A stretch of 64,000 nucleotides of DNA, taken from the NCBI GenBank assembly GCA_017993775.1, contig JAGOMA010000011.1:62001-126000 (forward strand). Reading direction: 5' to 3'. The translations under genes were made by a program, and so were the position numbers. Below the pieces are notes generated by a model. It ran no database searches, had not been told where the DNA came from, and saw only the letters and a program-made list of their open reading frames with translations. The stretch comes from Chloroflexota bacterium. GTDB lineage: Bacteria; Chloroflexota; Anaerolineae; Promineifilales; Promineifilaceae. Shown here in pieces: positions 8,365 through 16,114 of the stretch. Position 1 is the first letter of the stretch. Every line of letters starts with the position of its first letter.

Positions 8365-9186
8365 ATGTTTACGACGCTCATTGATGTTGAAACGCTGCAA
8401 GCCCATCTGGCTGACGCCGCCTGGGTGGTGGTTGATTGCCGGTTTAGTTTGGCCGATACCGAGGCCGGGCGCGCCGCTTATCTGGCGGGGCATATTCCTG
8501 GGGCAATTTATGCCCATTTGGACAAAGACCTCAGCCATGCGCCAGTCACCGACAACGGCCGTCACCCGCTTCCCCCGCCGGAAGTTTTGGCGGCTCGTTT
8601 TAGCCGGATGGGCATTGGCCCGGACAGTCAGGTGGTGGCTTACGACGACGCCAACGGCATGATCGCCTCCCGGCTGTGGTGGATGCTGCGGTACATGGGG
8701 CATACGGCCGTTGCCGTTTTGGATGGCGGCTGGCAGGCCTGGGAAGCCGCCGGTTTTGCCGTTCAGGACGGTGAAATTCATCGGGAGACGGCCGTTTTCC
8801 AGGGCCAGCCGCGCCGCGCATGGCTTGTGCAGTTGGCTGAAGCGCCTGCCGTGCCGCTGCTGGTCGATTCGCGCGATGGCGCGCGTTATCGCGGTGAGCT
8901 GGAAACCATCGATCCTGTTGCCGGGCATATTCCGGGAGCAGTAAATTTTTATTACCAGCTGAACTGGTCAGCCGACGGCCGTTACCTGCTGCCGACCGCG
9001 CTGCGCGCCCAATTTGCCGCCTTGTTGGGCGAAACGCCGCCAGATCAGGCCACCTTTTATTGTGGCTCTGGCGTGTCGGCCTGCGTGAATTTGTTGGCCC
9101 TGGCTCATGCCGGGTTGGGCGACGGCCGTTTATACGTCGGTTCCTGGAGTGAATGGTGCCGCGATCCATCTCGCCCAATCGCTTAA
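8365..9186 (+). CDS. sseA: Sulfurtransferase, two-rhodanese-domain type
   Basis: A 273-residue cytosolic enzyme with two rhodanese domains: an inactive N-terminal one (DCRFSLADTEAGR, HIPGAIYAHLD) and a catalytic C-terminal one (LLVDSRDGARYRGE, GHIPGAVNF). The active loop is CGSGVSACVN near residue 230, closest to the CGSGVTA of 3-mercaptopyruvate sulfurtransferases and distinct from the CRKGVTA of thiosulfate-specific rhodaneses. It transfers sulfane sulfur to thiol or cyanide acceptors. The start is supported by an AAAGGA about 7 nt upstream. It precedes the IclR gene by 80 bp, with a palindrome between, and may be a separate transcription unit. Confidence 0.9.
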   Translation: MFTTLIDVETLQAHLADAAWVVVDCRFSLADTEAGRAAYLAGHIPGAIYAHLDKDLSHAPVTDNGRHPLPPPEVLAARFSRMGIGPDSQVVAYDDANGMIASRLWWMLRYMGHTAVAVLDGGWQAWEAAGFAVQDGEIHRETAVFQGQPRRAWLVQLAEAPAVPLLVDSRDGARYRGELETIDPVAGHIPGAVNFYYQLNWSADGRYLLPTALRAQFAALLGETPPDQATFYCGSGVSACVNLLALAHAGLGDGRLYVGSWSEWCRDPSRPIA

Positions 9187-9208
9187 ACGCTGTTACAATT
9201 CGCCATCT

Positions 9209-9231
9209 ATTATGAAACACCGTTTCATAAT
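9209..9231. promoter_or_regulatory. Perfect inverted repeat, probable IclR-family operator
   Basis: ATTATGAAAC, three bases, then GTTTCATAAT: a perfect 10-bp palindrome 35 bp before the IclR gene start. Its core (TGAAAC-N3-GTTTCA) resembles the operator shape known for KdgR-like IclR regulators. A third half-site-like TATGAAAT follows at 9231-9238. I infer autoregulation and control of the downstream methyltransferase gene. Confidence 0.6.
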
Positions 9232-9266
9232 ATGAAATCCAACCGGAACAGCATGACCGTCCAATC

Positions 9267-10058
9267 ATGACCAAAACACAGCCCTATCGCGGGACGCAGG
9301 CCGTGTTAAGAGCCATCGCCCTGCTAAAAGTATTTACCGACGTGCGCCCGCAGTGGGGGTTGTCTGATCTGGCCCAGGCTGTAGGGCTAAATAAAACGAC
9401 TACCTACAGGTTGTTGACTGCCCTGGAAAGTGAAGAACTGCTAGAGCGCCACGCCGAAACCGATACTTATCGGTTGGGTCTGGGCATGATTAGCCTGGGC
9501 GGATACGCGCTGCGGGCAAATGATTTGCGCTCGCTCTGCCAGCCAGAACTCAGAACGTTGGCAGCTTCAGCTAAGGAGACGGCCGCTTTAGAATTACTCA
9601 CCGGCGCGGAGGTTCTTATTTTAGATGAAGTAACCGGCGACCGGGTGATGAGCGGCGGGCAGGCCATCGGCACACGCTGGCCAGCCTATGCCACGTCTAC
9701 CGGCAAGGCGATGCTGGCCATGATGACGGCCGCGGAAGTTACGGCCGTTTTGCCCCCACACTGGCCCGCCCTCACTCCGCACACCCTGCCGGATCATGCC
9801 GCATTGTTCGCCGATTTTGCCCAAACCCGCGCCCGCGGCTATGCCGTGGCTGATGAAGAATTGGAAATTGGGCTGGTGGCCGTGGGCGCGGCGCTGCTGG
9901 ATTTTGACGGCCGTGTCGTCGCCGCCATCAGTTTGGCCGGCCCCAAAACCCGTTTAGACGACGGCCGTGTCGCCGAAATTGGGTCGCTCGTCGCCGCCGC
10001 CGCCCGGCGCATTTCCGTCCATTTGGGGTATGCGCCGAATCTGGAGACCAGGGATTAG
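9267..10058 (+). CDS. IclR family transcriptional regulator
   Basis: A 263-residue regulator with an N-terminal winged helix-turn-helix (about residues 8-70: AVLRAIALLKVFTD, LSDLAQAVGLNKTTTYRLL, LGLGMISLG) and a C-terminal IclR effector domain (about 80-255). The latter shows ALELLTGAEVLILDEV, YATSTGKAMLAM, ARGYAVADEELEIGLVAVGAALLDFDGRVVAAISLAGP, the typical ligand-pocket layout. It lies just behind a perfect palindrome and 88 bp before the GcvT-like gene, so it probably controls the catabolic locus that extends to about 20 kb. The effector cannot be deduced from sequence. The ATG at 9253 is out of frame and was not used. Confidence 0.92.
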   Translation: MTKTQPYRGTQAVLRAIALLKVFTDVRPQWGLSDLAQAVGLNKTTTYRLLTALESEELLERHAETDTYRLGLGMISLGGYALRANDLRSLCQPELRTLAASAKETAALELLTGAEVLILDEVTGDRVMSGGQAIGTRWPAYATSTGKAMLAMMTAAEVTAVLPPHWPALTPHTLPDHAALFADFAQTRARGYAVADEELEIGLVAVGAALLDFDGRVVAAISLAGPKTRLDDGRVAEIGSLVAAAARRISVHLGYAPNLETRD

Positions 10059-10130
10059 GGACTGGGGATTAGGAATTGGGGACTGAAGTTTAAACATTGA
10101 CCAATCCCCAATCCCAAGCCCCCAACCCCC
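10048..10130. repeat. Hairpin with tandem-unit arms (GGGATTAG/ATCCCCA type)
   Basis: After the IclR stop, and overlapping its last codons, tandem variants of GGGATTAGGGACT are followed by their approximate inverse (CCAATCCCCAATCCC). The arms are imperfect and about 25-30 nt long. One of a family of such elements in this window. Confidence 0.6.
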
Positions 10131-10146
10131 ACTAAGGAGATTGCCT

Positions 10147-11340
10147 ATGCCGATTCCCACACCCTTCCATACCCGCACCGCGCCGCTGTGCGAAAGCTAC
10201 GAATGGCGCACCTGGTCGGGCTATCTGGCCGCCGGCGTCTACGAGCCTTCCCACGAACGCGAGTATTACGCCATCCGCAACAGCGCCGCCCTGATCGACG
10301 TGTCGCCGCTGTTCAAGTACGAAATCAGCGGCCCGGACGCCGCCCGGCTGGTAGACCGCATCGTCACTCGCGATGTGGGCAAATGCCGCGTGGGACAGGT
10401 GCTCTACACGCCCTGGTGCGACGAAGACGGCCAGGTCATCGACGACGGCACGGTCCACCGGCTGGCGGAAAACCATTTCCGCATCACCGCCGCCGACCCC
10501 AACCTGCGCTGGTTTCAGGATGTGGGCTACGGTCTGGACGCCCGCGTGGTGGACGTATCGGCCGATCTGGCCGCGCTCTCCCTGCAAGGCCCCAACAGCC
10601 GCGCCATCCTCAAAGAACTTATCCACGACATCAACTTCGACAGGCTGGGTTATTTTCGTTTTGCCCATGGCACCCTGGACAATTTTCCGGTGACCGTTTC
10701 GCGCACCGGCTACACCGGCGACCTGGGTTACGAGTTGTGGGTGCGCCCGGAATACGCCGAGCGGCTCTGGGACTGCCTGATGGATGTGGGCGGCGGCCGC
10801 TACGGCGCATTGCCTGCCGGTATGGTCGCTCTGGATATCGCCCGTATCGAGGCTGGGCTGCTGCTCATTGAGGTGGATTATAAATCTTCCCATCACGCGG
10901 TTATCGAGGGGCAAAAATCGTCGCCCTACGAATTGGGGTTGGGCTGGACGGTGGCCCTGGACAAAGGGGATTTCATCGGGCGCAAGGCGCTGCGGGCCGA
11001 AAAGGCGCGCGGTTCGGAGTGGGCGTATGTGGGGCTGCACATTGATTGGCCCGACCTGGAGCGGTTATTTGCTCAGGAAGATTTGCCGCCGCATGTAACA
11101 GGACGAGCATCAAGAACGGCCGTGCCCCTCTACAAAGGCGGTCGCCAAATCGGTCAGGCCACCAGCCAAACCTTTTCGCCCGTCCTCAAGCAGTACATCG
11201 CCATCGGCACGGTGCTAACAGAGCACGCGGCCGTCGGCACACAAATCCAGATGGAAGTCACCGTGGAGTACAAACGCCAGCAGGTGAAGGCGACCATTGT
11301 GGAGACGCCGTTTTATGATCCGAAGCGGAAGAGAGAGTAG
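10147..11340 (+). CDS. GcvT-family folate-dependent aminomethyltransferase/demethylase
   Basis: A 397-residue protein of the glycine-cleavage T-protein superfamily, which moves one-carbon units from a methylated or aminomethyl substrate to tetrahydrofolate. GcvT_N features include AIRNSAALIDVSPLFKYEISG, TRDVGKCRVGQVLYTPWCDEDGQVIDDG, ALSLQGPNSRAIL and TGYTGDLGYELWV; the C-terminal barrel domain (about 290-395) has the FIGRKALRAE and GQATSQTFSP segments. I chose the ATG at 10147 over an in-frame TTG at 10141 because AAGGAGA ends at 10140, leaving proper spacing for the ATG. No genes for the glycine cleavage H or P proteins are nearby, and the neighbours are oxidoreductases and a corrinoid-activator, so the substrate is probably not glycine. 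Related demethylases act on dimethylglycine, sarcosine or DMSP; I cannot tell which applies. Confidence 0.8.
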   Translation: MPIPTPFHTRTAPLCESYEWRTWSGYLAAGVYEPSHEREYYAIRNSAALIDVSPLFKYEISGPDAARLVDRIVTRDVGKCRVGQVLYTPWCDEDGQVIDDGTVHRLAENHFRITAADPNLRWFQDVGYGLDARVVDVSADLAALSLQGPNSRAILKELIHDINFDRLGYFRFAHGTLDNFPVTVSRTGYTGDLGYELWVRPEYAERLWDCLMDVGGGRYGALPAGMVALDIARIEAGLLLIEVDYKSSHHAVIEGQKSSPYELGLGWTVALDKGDFIGRKALRAEKARGSEWAYVGLHIDWPDLERLFAQEDLPPHVTGRASRTAVPLYKGGRQIGQATSQTFSPVLKQYIAIGTVLTEHAAVGTQIQMEVTVEYKRQQVKATIVETPFYDPKRKRE

Positions 11341-11344
11341 GGAC

Positions 11345-11413
11345 TGGAGAATAGAGATTGGAGATTGGAGATTGGAGATTATAGGTTTCGCCAATCTCTA
11401 ATCTCCAATCTCC
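11345..11413. repeat. Hairpin with tandem GATTGGA arms
   Basis: Starting 5 bp after the GcvT stop, four near-perfect copies of GAGATTG[G] are followed by a 12-nt loop and the inverse repeat (AATCTCTAATCTCCAATCTCC-like). The transcript would form a long stem directly before the next gene's start. Confidence 0.7.
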
Positions 11414-11425
11414 CTAAAAAAAGCT

Positions 11426-13012
11426 ATGACAACCAACAAATACGACGCAATCATCATCGGCGGCGGGCACAATGGGCTGATAACGGCCGCGTACCTGGCC
11501 AAAGCCGGTAAAAAAGTGCTGGTCCTGGAAAAGCGCTATCTCGTTGGCGGGGCCAGCGTCACCGAAGAGCTGTACCCCGGCTTCAAATTTACTGTGTTTT
11601 CCTATGTGGTCAGCCTGCTGCGGCCGGACATCGTGCGCGATTTGCAGCTTTCGCGCCACGGCCTGACCGTGCTGCCGCTGGAAAGCACGCTCACGCCGCT
11701 GCTCAACGGCGACTACCTCTACCGCGACGGCGACCATTATCGCAGCCTGCGCGACATCGCCCGCCACTCGGAACGGGACGCGGGGGCGTATGACGAATAC
11801 GGCCGTAACATGTACTTCATGGCCAAAGCCGTCAAATATATTCTCAGCATGGTCCCGCCCGACCCCACCACGCTCAATCCGAAGGATTGGCTGAGCCTGC
11901 TGGATATGGCCCGCCACTTCCTGAACCTGGGCGAAGAACAGTTGTTCCTCCTGGCCAAACTCATGACCATGAGCGCCGCCGATTTCCTGGACCAATGGTT
12001 TGAATCCGATCCGCTGAAAGGCACGATGTCGGCCAGCGGCATCATCGGCACCTATTTGGGACCGCGCTCGCCGGGCACGGCCTACGTGCTGCTCCATCAT
12101 TACATGGGCGAGATTGACGGCGCGTTTCGCGCCTGGGGCTTCGCCAAGGGCGGCACCGGCGGCATCGCCGACGCCATCGCCCGCTCCGCAGCAGCATTGG
12201 GCGCGGAGATTCGCTGCAATGCCGGGGTGGCGCAGGTGATGGTGAAGAACGGCCGTGCCGTCGGCGTGGCTCTGGAAAACGGCGACGAACTCTATGCCGA
12301 CATGGTCGCTTCCAGCCTGGACCCCAAGCTGACCTTCCTCAAACTGGTCGATCCGAACCAACTGCCGGCCGATCTGGTCGATTCCATCAGGAAATTTAAC
12401 GTGCGCGGCTCGTCGGGCAAAGTCAACCTGGCCCTGGACGCGCTGCCTGATCTGACCTGTATGCCCGGTCCGGGCCGCCACCTCGCCGGGGCCATCTCTA
12501 TCAGTCCCAGCATCGATTACATCGAGCGAGCCTTTGATGACGCCAAGTATGGCGAGTTTAGCAAACGGCCGTACATCGACTGCATCCTCCCCTCGGTCAT
12601 CGACCCCGACATGGCCCCGCCCGGCAAACACGTCATGTCTTGTTTTGTGCAGTACGCGCCGTATGAACTCAACGGCGGCTGGACCGACGCCAAACGCGAA
12701 GCCTTCGGCGACGCGGTGGTCGATACCTTGTCGCAGTACATGCCCAACCTGAAGGACATTATTCTCCACCGGCAGGTGCTGACGCCGGTGGACATAGAGA
12801 ACATGATCGGCATCTCGCAAGGTAATATTTTCCACGGGGAATTAAGCCTGTCGCAGCTCTTTTTCTTGCGCCCGGCGGCGGGGTGGGCCAAATACCGCAC
12901 GCCGATTAAGGGCTACTGGCAGTGCGGCTCCGGCACACATCCCGGCGGCGGCATCATGGGCGCGCCGGGGCAGCTGGCCGCTTTTGAAATGCTAAAAGAC
13001 AAAGGGTCTTAG
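11426..13012 (+). CDS. PYROXD2-like FAD-dependent oxidoreductase (first copy)
   Basis: A 528-residue flavoprotein of the phytoene desaturase/PYROXD2 type. The dinucleotide-binding motif IIIGGGHNGLITAAYLAKAG is at residues 8-27, followed by LVLEKRYLVGGAS. Family features later in the chain are QWFESDPLKG, GGTGGIADAIARSA, EIRCNAGVAQVMV, the ISPSIDYIERAFDDAKYGEF segment, and a C-terminal GSGTHPGGGIMGAPGQLAA that closes the FAD site. It is very like the protein at 14529-16100 and the two are probably tandem paralogues. No carotenoid genes are present, so a carotenoid role is unlikely. In this setting it may oxidise the product or substrate of the GcvT-like demethylase; that is inference. Confidence 0.85.
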   Translation: MTTNKYDAIIIGGGHNGLITAAYLAKAGKKVLVLEKRYLVGGASVTEELYPGFKFTVFSYVVSLLRPDIVRDLQLSRHGLTVLPLESTLTPLLNGDYLYRDGDHYRSLRDIARHSERDAGAYDEYGRNMYFMAKAVKYILSMVPPDPTTLNPKDWLSLLDMARHFLNLGEEQLFLLAKLMTMSAADFLDQWFESDPLKGTMSASGIIGTYLGPRSPGTAYVLLHHYMGEIDGAFRAWGFAKGGTGGIADAIARSAAALGAEIRCNAGVAQVMVKNGRAVGVALENGDELYADMVASSLDPKLTFLKLVDPNQLPADLVDSIRKFNVRGSSGKVNLALDALPDLTCMPGPGRHLAGAISISPSIDYIERAFDDAKYGEFSKRPYIDCILPSVIDPDMAPPGKHVMSCFVQYAPYELNGGWTDAKREAFGDAVVDTLSQYMPNLKDIILHRQVLTPVDIENMIGISQGNIFHGELSLSQLFFLRPAAGWAKYRTPIKGYWQCGSGTHPGGGIMGAPGQLAAFEMLKDKGS

Positions 13013-13039
13013 GGAGTTGAGGGGTTTAACGTGCTTGTG

Positions 13040-13090
13040 GCGTGATGCGTGATGCGTGACCAAAGAGGCTTCACGCATCATGCATCACGC
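13040..13090. repeat. Hairpin with tandem GCGTGAT arms
   Basis: Three tandem copies of GTGATGC-type units (13040-13059) are followed by an 11-nt loop and an inverted copy (13071-13090). The 20-bp arms pair with a single mismatch. The same unit builds the element at 23863-23917, ten kilobases away. Confidence 0.8.
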
Positions 13091-13146
13091 ACCCCCTCAC
13101 AAAATCCAAAAGACCCAAAACAAACTTAGGCGAAGGAGTTTTCATT

Positions 13147-13869
13147 TTGACAGTTGACTTTTTGATTCCTGCTATCACGGCCGTGATCACCCTCATCTTT
13201 ACGGCCGTTGTGTTTTACCGCTACAGCCATCGCCGAGGCACCCACCTGTTCATCTGGGGCATTGGCCTGAGCTTTTACACGCTGGGCGTGCTCGGTGAAG
13301 CCATCCTGGCGCTGACCTGGAGCGCGTTTTTCTTCCGTATGTGGTACTGGGCGGGCGCGCTGGTCGTGGCGGCCTGGTTGGGGCAGGGCACGGTGTTTCT
13401 GTTGGTGCGCAAACGGCCGTGGCCCCAAATCACCCTGGCCTTTGTCATCATCGGCTCGGTCATTGGCCTGCTCTGGATATTTCTCACCCCGCTCAACGAA
13501 GCCGCCTTCATCCTCGGCGAGAGCCTGACCGGACAGTATAAAGCTATCCTGCCGCCCGGCGGCGTGCGCCTGCTGACGCCGTTTTTTAACATCTACGGCA
13601 CCATCACCCTGATCGGCGGCGCGATGTATTCCGCCTGGCTGTTCTGGCGCAAACGCATTTTGCTCAACCGCATGTGGGGCAATATCTTCATCGCCCTGGG
13701 TGGCTTGTCGCCGGCGCTGGGCGGCACGTTCGCCCGGCTGGGCCAGCCCACTTACCTTTATCTCAGCGAACTGTTGGGCAGCATTTTTATTTTCATCGGG
13801 TTTCTTCTGGCGACGGCGCACCGTCCGGCGACGCAAAAAATACGCCAACCCAGGGAGGCGTCTGGCTAG
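13147..13869 (+). CDS. Seven-helix membrane protein of unknown function
   Basis: A 240-residue integral membrane protein with seven predicted helices (starting VDFLIPAITAVITLIFTAVV; last helix LYLSELLGSIFIFIGFLLATA) and a short cytoplasmic basic tail. I do not recognise the family; the arrangement is reminiscent of small seven-helix sensor or 7TM-type domains but no defining residues stand out. The start is a TTG at 13147, supported by GAAGGAG about 8 nt upstream and the absence of an in-frame ATG near it. It lies between the first FAD oxidoreductase and the VapBC module, so it may transport or sense the substrate of the locus. Confidence 0.65.
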   Translation: MTVDFLIPAITAVITLIFTAVVFYRYSHRRGTHLFIWGIGLSFYTLGVLGEAILALTWSAFFFRMWYWAGALVVAAWLGQGTVFLLVRKRPWPQITLAFVIIGSVIGLLWIFLTPLNEAAFILGESLTGQYKAILPPGGVRLLTPFFNIYGTITLIGGAMYSAWLFWRKRILLNRMWGNIFIALGGLSPALGGTFARLGQPTYLYLSELLGSIFIFIGFLLATAHRPATQKIRQPREASG

Positions 13870-13892
13870 CGGAAAGCATTCCTTCTTGAGTA

Positions 13893-13922
13893 ATTATGCA
13901 TAAATTGATAAAATTATGCATA
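13893..13922. promoter_or_regulatory. Direct repeats, candidate VapBC operator
   Basis: ATTATGCATA occurs at 13893-13902 and again at 13913-13922, start to start 20 bp (about two helical turns). Each copy contains the palindrome TATGCATA or close to it, and the region is much more A+T-rich than its surroundings. The vapB start is 27 bp further on, so this fits an autorepression site of a ribbon-helix-helix antitoxin. Confidence 0.5.
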
Positions 13923-13948
13923 TGATTTATGTGTAAAGGAGTGGTTTT

Positions 13949-14143
13949 ATGAGAACGACGCTGGATTTGCCTGAAGAGTTGTTGGAAAGGGCCATGCAGG
14001 TCTCCCACACCAACACCAAAACGAAAGTGATTATTCTTGCCCTGGAAGAATTGGTGCGAAAATCGACCATCGCCGATCTAAAGCAGTACAAAGGCGCAGT
14101 TGACCTGGAGATTGATTTGGACCAATTGAGGGAACGGCCGTAA
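13949..14143 (+). CDS. vapB: VapB-type antitoxin
   Basis: A 64-residue protein whose start MRTTLDLPEELLERAMQ is typical of ribbon-helix-helix VapB antitoxins (DUF2191-like), followed by TKTKVIILALEELVRK, the helix pair of the DNA-binding dimer. The C-terminal third (GAVDLEIDLDQLRERP) would be the toxin-binding tail. GTAAAGGAG about 9 nt before the ATG is a good ribosome-binding site. The stop TAA shares one base with the ATG of vapC, so the two are translationally coupled. The last codons and the stop contain the window's ACGGCCGT octamer. Confidence 0.88.
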   Translation: MRTTLDLPEELLERAMQVSHTNTKTKVIILALEELVRKSTIADLKQYKGAVDLEIDLDQLRERP

Positions 14144-14532
14144 TGCCGGTTTTAGTCGATAGTTCTGTGTGGATTGATTATTTCAGGAGCGGCGAAAACG
14201 CAACGAGACTGGATTGGTTGATCGACGAGAACTTAATCGTCATCAATGACATCATTCTGGCCGAACTTGTTCCCTTCCTGCGGCTTAAAAACCAAACAAA
14301 CATTATTCGCCTCCTGAATGCGTTAGAAAAACTGCCCTTGAGAATTGAATGGGCAGAGATCATCGAGTTTCAGGTGAAATGTCTGGAGGCCGGGCTAAAT
14401 GGGTTGGGCATACCGGATTTGCTGATTGCCCAGAATGTCCGGCAGAGTGGTTGTCAGATTTATTCGTTGGACAAACATTTTCGTCTGGTCAGCCAGATCA
14501 TCGATATTGACGTGTTGGAAACAGAACCATGA
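14143..14532 (+). CDS. vapC: VapC-type PIN-domain ribonuclease toxin
   Basis: A 129-residue PIN-domain protein, the expected size. The catalytic acidic residues are visible: D5 in VLVDSSVWIDYF, the glutamate in DIILAELVPFLR, and the aspartates in GIPDLLIAQNVRQ and IYSLDKHF. VapC toxins cleave tRNA or rRNA when released from VapB. The gene is more A+T-rich than its neighbours, consistent with acquisition by transfer. Its TGA stop overlaps the ATG of the following FAD oxidoreductase by four bases (ATGA), which places the toxin inside what reads as a metabolic operon. No truncation is seen, so the module is probably active. Confidence 0.9.
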   Translation: MPVLVDSSVWIDYFRSGENATRLDWLIDENLIVINDIILAELVPFLRLKNQTNIIRLLNALEKLPLRIEWAEIIEFQVKCLEAGLNGLGIPDLLIAQNVRQSGCQIYSLDKHFRLVSQIIDIDVLETEP

Positions 14533-16100
14533 ACAAGCAATATGACACAATTGTAATTGGCGGCGGGCATAATGGATTGGTCACGGCCGTTTACCTCGCC
14601 AAAGCCGGCCACAAAGTGCTGGTGCTGGAGCAGCGCCCAGTCCTGGGCGGCGCAGCAGCCACCGAAGAAGTGTGGCCTGGTTTCAAAGTAAACACCGGCG
14701 CAGCCGACGCCGGCATGTTCCAGGAAGCCATCATCAAAGAGCTGTTCTTGAAGATGCACGGCCTGGAACTGCGCCAGAGTCCGGCGGCCGTTTTTGCGCC
14801 GCAGGCTGACGGCCGTTCCCTGACCCTCTGGCGCGACGAAGCCCAAACTGTGGCCGAGATCGCCCGCTTCAACCCGCGCGACGCGGAGCGATATCCGGCG
14901 TTTGTCCGGCAGGTGGGCCGCTTTGCCGCCGTCTTGCAAGGCATGATGCTGCAAACGCCGCCCGACCTCATGGCCCTGGGCCTGGGCGACGCCGGTTGGG
15001 GCAAGGTGGGCTGGCAGCTCAAACGCCTGGGCAGCCAGGAAATGATGGAATTTATGCGCGTGTTACCTCTGGCGGCGCAAGAATACCTCGACGATTGGTT
15101 TGAGAGCGACGCGCTGAAGGGCGCGATTGGCGCGGATGCCATCACCGGCAACCAGTTGGGACCGCGCGCGGCGGGCACGACGCTGATGCTGTTTTACCAA
15201 CACATCAATGGCTGGCTGAACGGCCGTTCCCCCCTCGGCGGCATCGGTCAATTGTCCGCAGCCCTGGCCAGCGCCGCCCGGCAGTTCGGCGCGGAAATCC
15301 GCACCGGTGTCACCGTCGCCCGCATCCGGGTCAACGACGATGGGCAGGCCACCGGCGTCCTCCTGGCCGACGGCACGGAAATCGACACTCGCGTGATTGT
15401 GTCCAACGCCGATCCACGCCGCACCTTTTTTGATCTCGTCGGGCCGCAGAAGCTGGAGCCGCGTTTCATGAAGGCCGTGCGCAACATCATTTATCGCGGC
15501 TGTACGGCCAAACTGAATCTGGCGCTGTCCGGCCTGCCGGAATTTGTCGGCCAGAGCGATGAGGCGCAGCTCACCGGCCGCATTCGCATCGCCCCCAGCC
15601 TGACCTACCTGGAAAAAGCGGCCGACGATGCCAAATACGGCCGTATCTCCGCCCACCCCTTCCTCGACGCCGCCATCCCCAGCCTGACCGATCCCACGCT
15701 GGCCCCCGCCGGGCAGCATATCATGACCATCACCATGCAGTACGCCCCCTACTGCCTGCGCGACGGCGACTGGACGAGCGAGCGTGAAGCGCTGGGCGAC
15801 CTCATCCTCGACACCCTCGCCCCCTACGCCCCCAATCTCCCATCTCTCATCGCCCACCGCCAGATTCTTACGCCGCTGGATTGGGAGCAAACCGTCGGCC
15901 TCACCGAGGGCAGCATCCACCACGGGCAGATGGGGCTGGAGCAGCTGCTGGTGATGCGGCCGGTGTCGGCCTGGGGGCAGTATCGCACGCCCATCGAGAA
16001 TTTGTATTTGTGCGGCGCCGGGACGCACCCCGGCGGCGGTGTTACCGGCGCGCCCGGTTACAACGCGGCGCGGGAAGTGCTGAGTGCGTTAAAGAAGTAG
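14529..16100 (+). CDS. PYROXD2-like FAD-dependent oxidoreductase (second copy)
   Basis: A 523-residue flavoprotein closely similar in architecture to the protein at 11426-13012: VIGGGHNGLVTAVYLAKAG near the N-terminus, VLEQRPVLGGAAATEE, DDWFESDALKGAIG, GGIGQLSAALASAARQ, SLTYLEKAADDAKYGR and the closing GAGTHPGGGVTGAPGYNAA. The most divergent parts are the central substrate-binding stretches, so the two copies probably take different substrates or form a heteromer. The ATG overlaps the vapC stop (ATGA), implying coupled translation. It is followed 14 bp later by the zinc hydrolase gene, with AGGAGG in the gap. Confidence 0.85.
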   Translation: MNKQYDTIVIGGGHNGLVTAVYLAKAGHKVLVLEQRPVLGGAAATEEVWPGFKVNTGAADAGMFQEAIIKELFLKMHGLELRQSPAAVFAPQADGRSLTLWRDEAQTVAEIARFNPRDAERYPAFVRQVGRFAAVLQGMMLQTPPDLMALGLGDAGWGKVGWQLKRLGSQEMMEFMRVLPLAAQEYLDDWFESDALKGAIGADAITGNQLGPRAAGTTLMLFYQHINGWLNGRSPLGGIGQLSAALASAARQFGAEIRTGVTVARIRVNDDGQATGVLLADGTEIDTRVIVSNADPRRTFFDLVGPQKLEPRFMKAVRNIIYRGCTAKLNLALSGLPEFVGQSDEAQLTGRIRIAPSLTYLEKAADDAKYGRISAHPFLDAAIPSLTDPTLAPAGQHIMTITMQYAPYCLRDGDWTSEREALGDLILDTLAPYAPNLPSLIAHRQILTPLDWEQTVGLTEGSIHHGQMGLEQLLVMRPVSAWGQYRTPIENLYLCGAGTHPGGGVTGAPGYNAAREVLSALKK

Positions 16101-16114
16101 TTTAGGAGGAAGGT

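Noticed and set aside
11414-12835. A 473-codon open frame on the minus strand across the first FAD oxidoreductase.
   Set aside because: It has no recognisable domain, is His/Gly/Val-rich as expected for the reverse strand of a G+C-rich gene, and the plus-strand protein has clear FAD motifs.
13040-13090. Tandem repeats considered as a CRISPR array.
   Set aside because: Units are 6-8 nt and inverted across a loop, with no unique spacers of constant length and no cas genes.
15063-16028. A 321-codon minus-strand frame across the second FAD oxidoreductase.
   Set aside because: The same reverse-strand artefact; composition is Gly/Asp/Gln-rich without domains.
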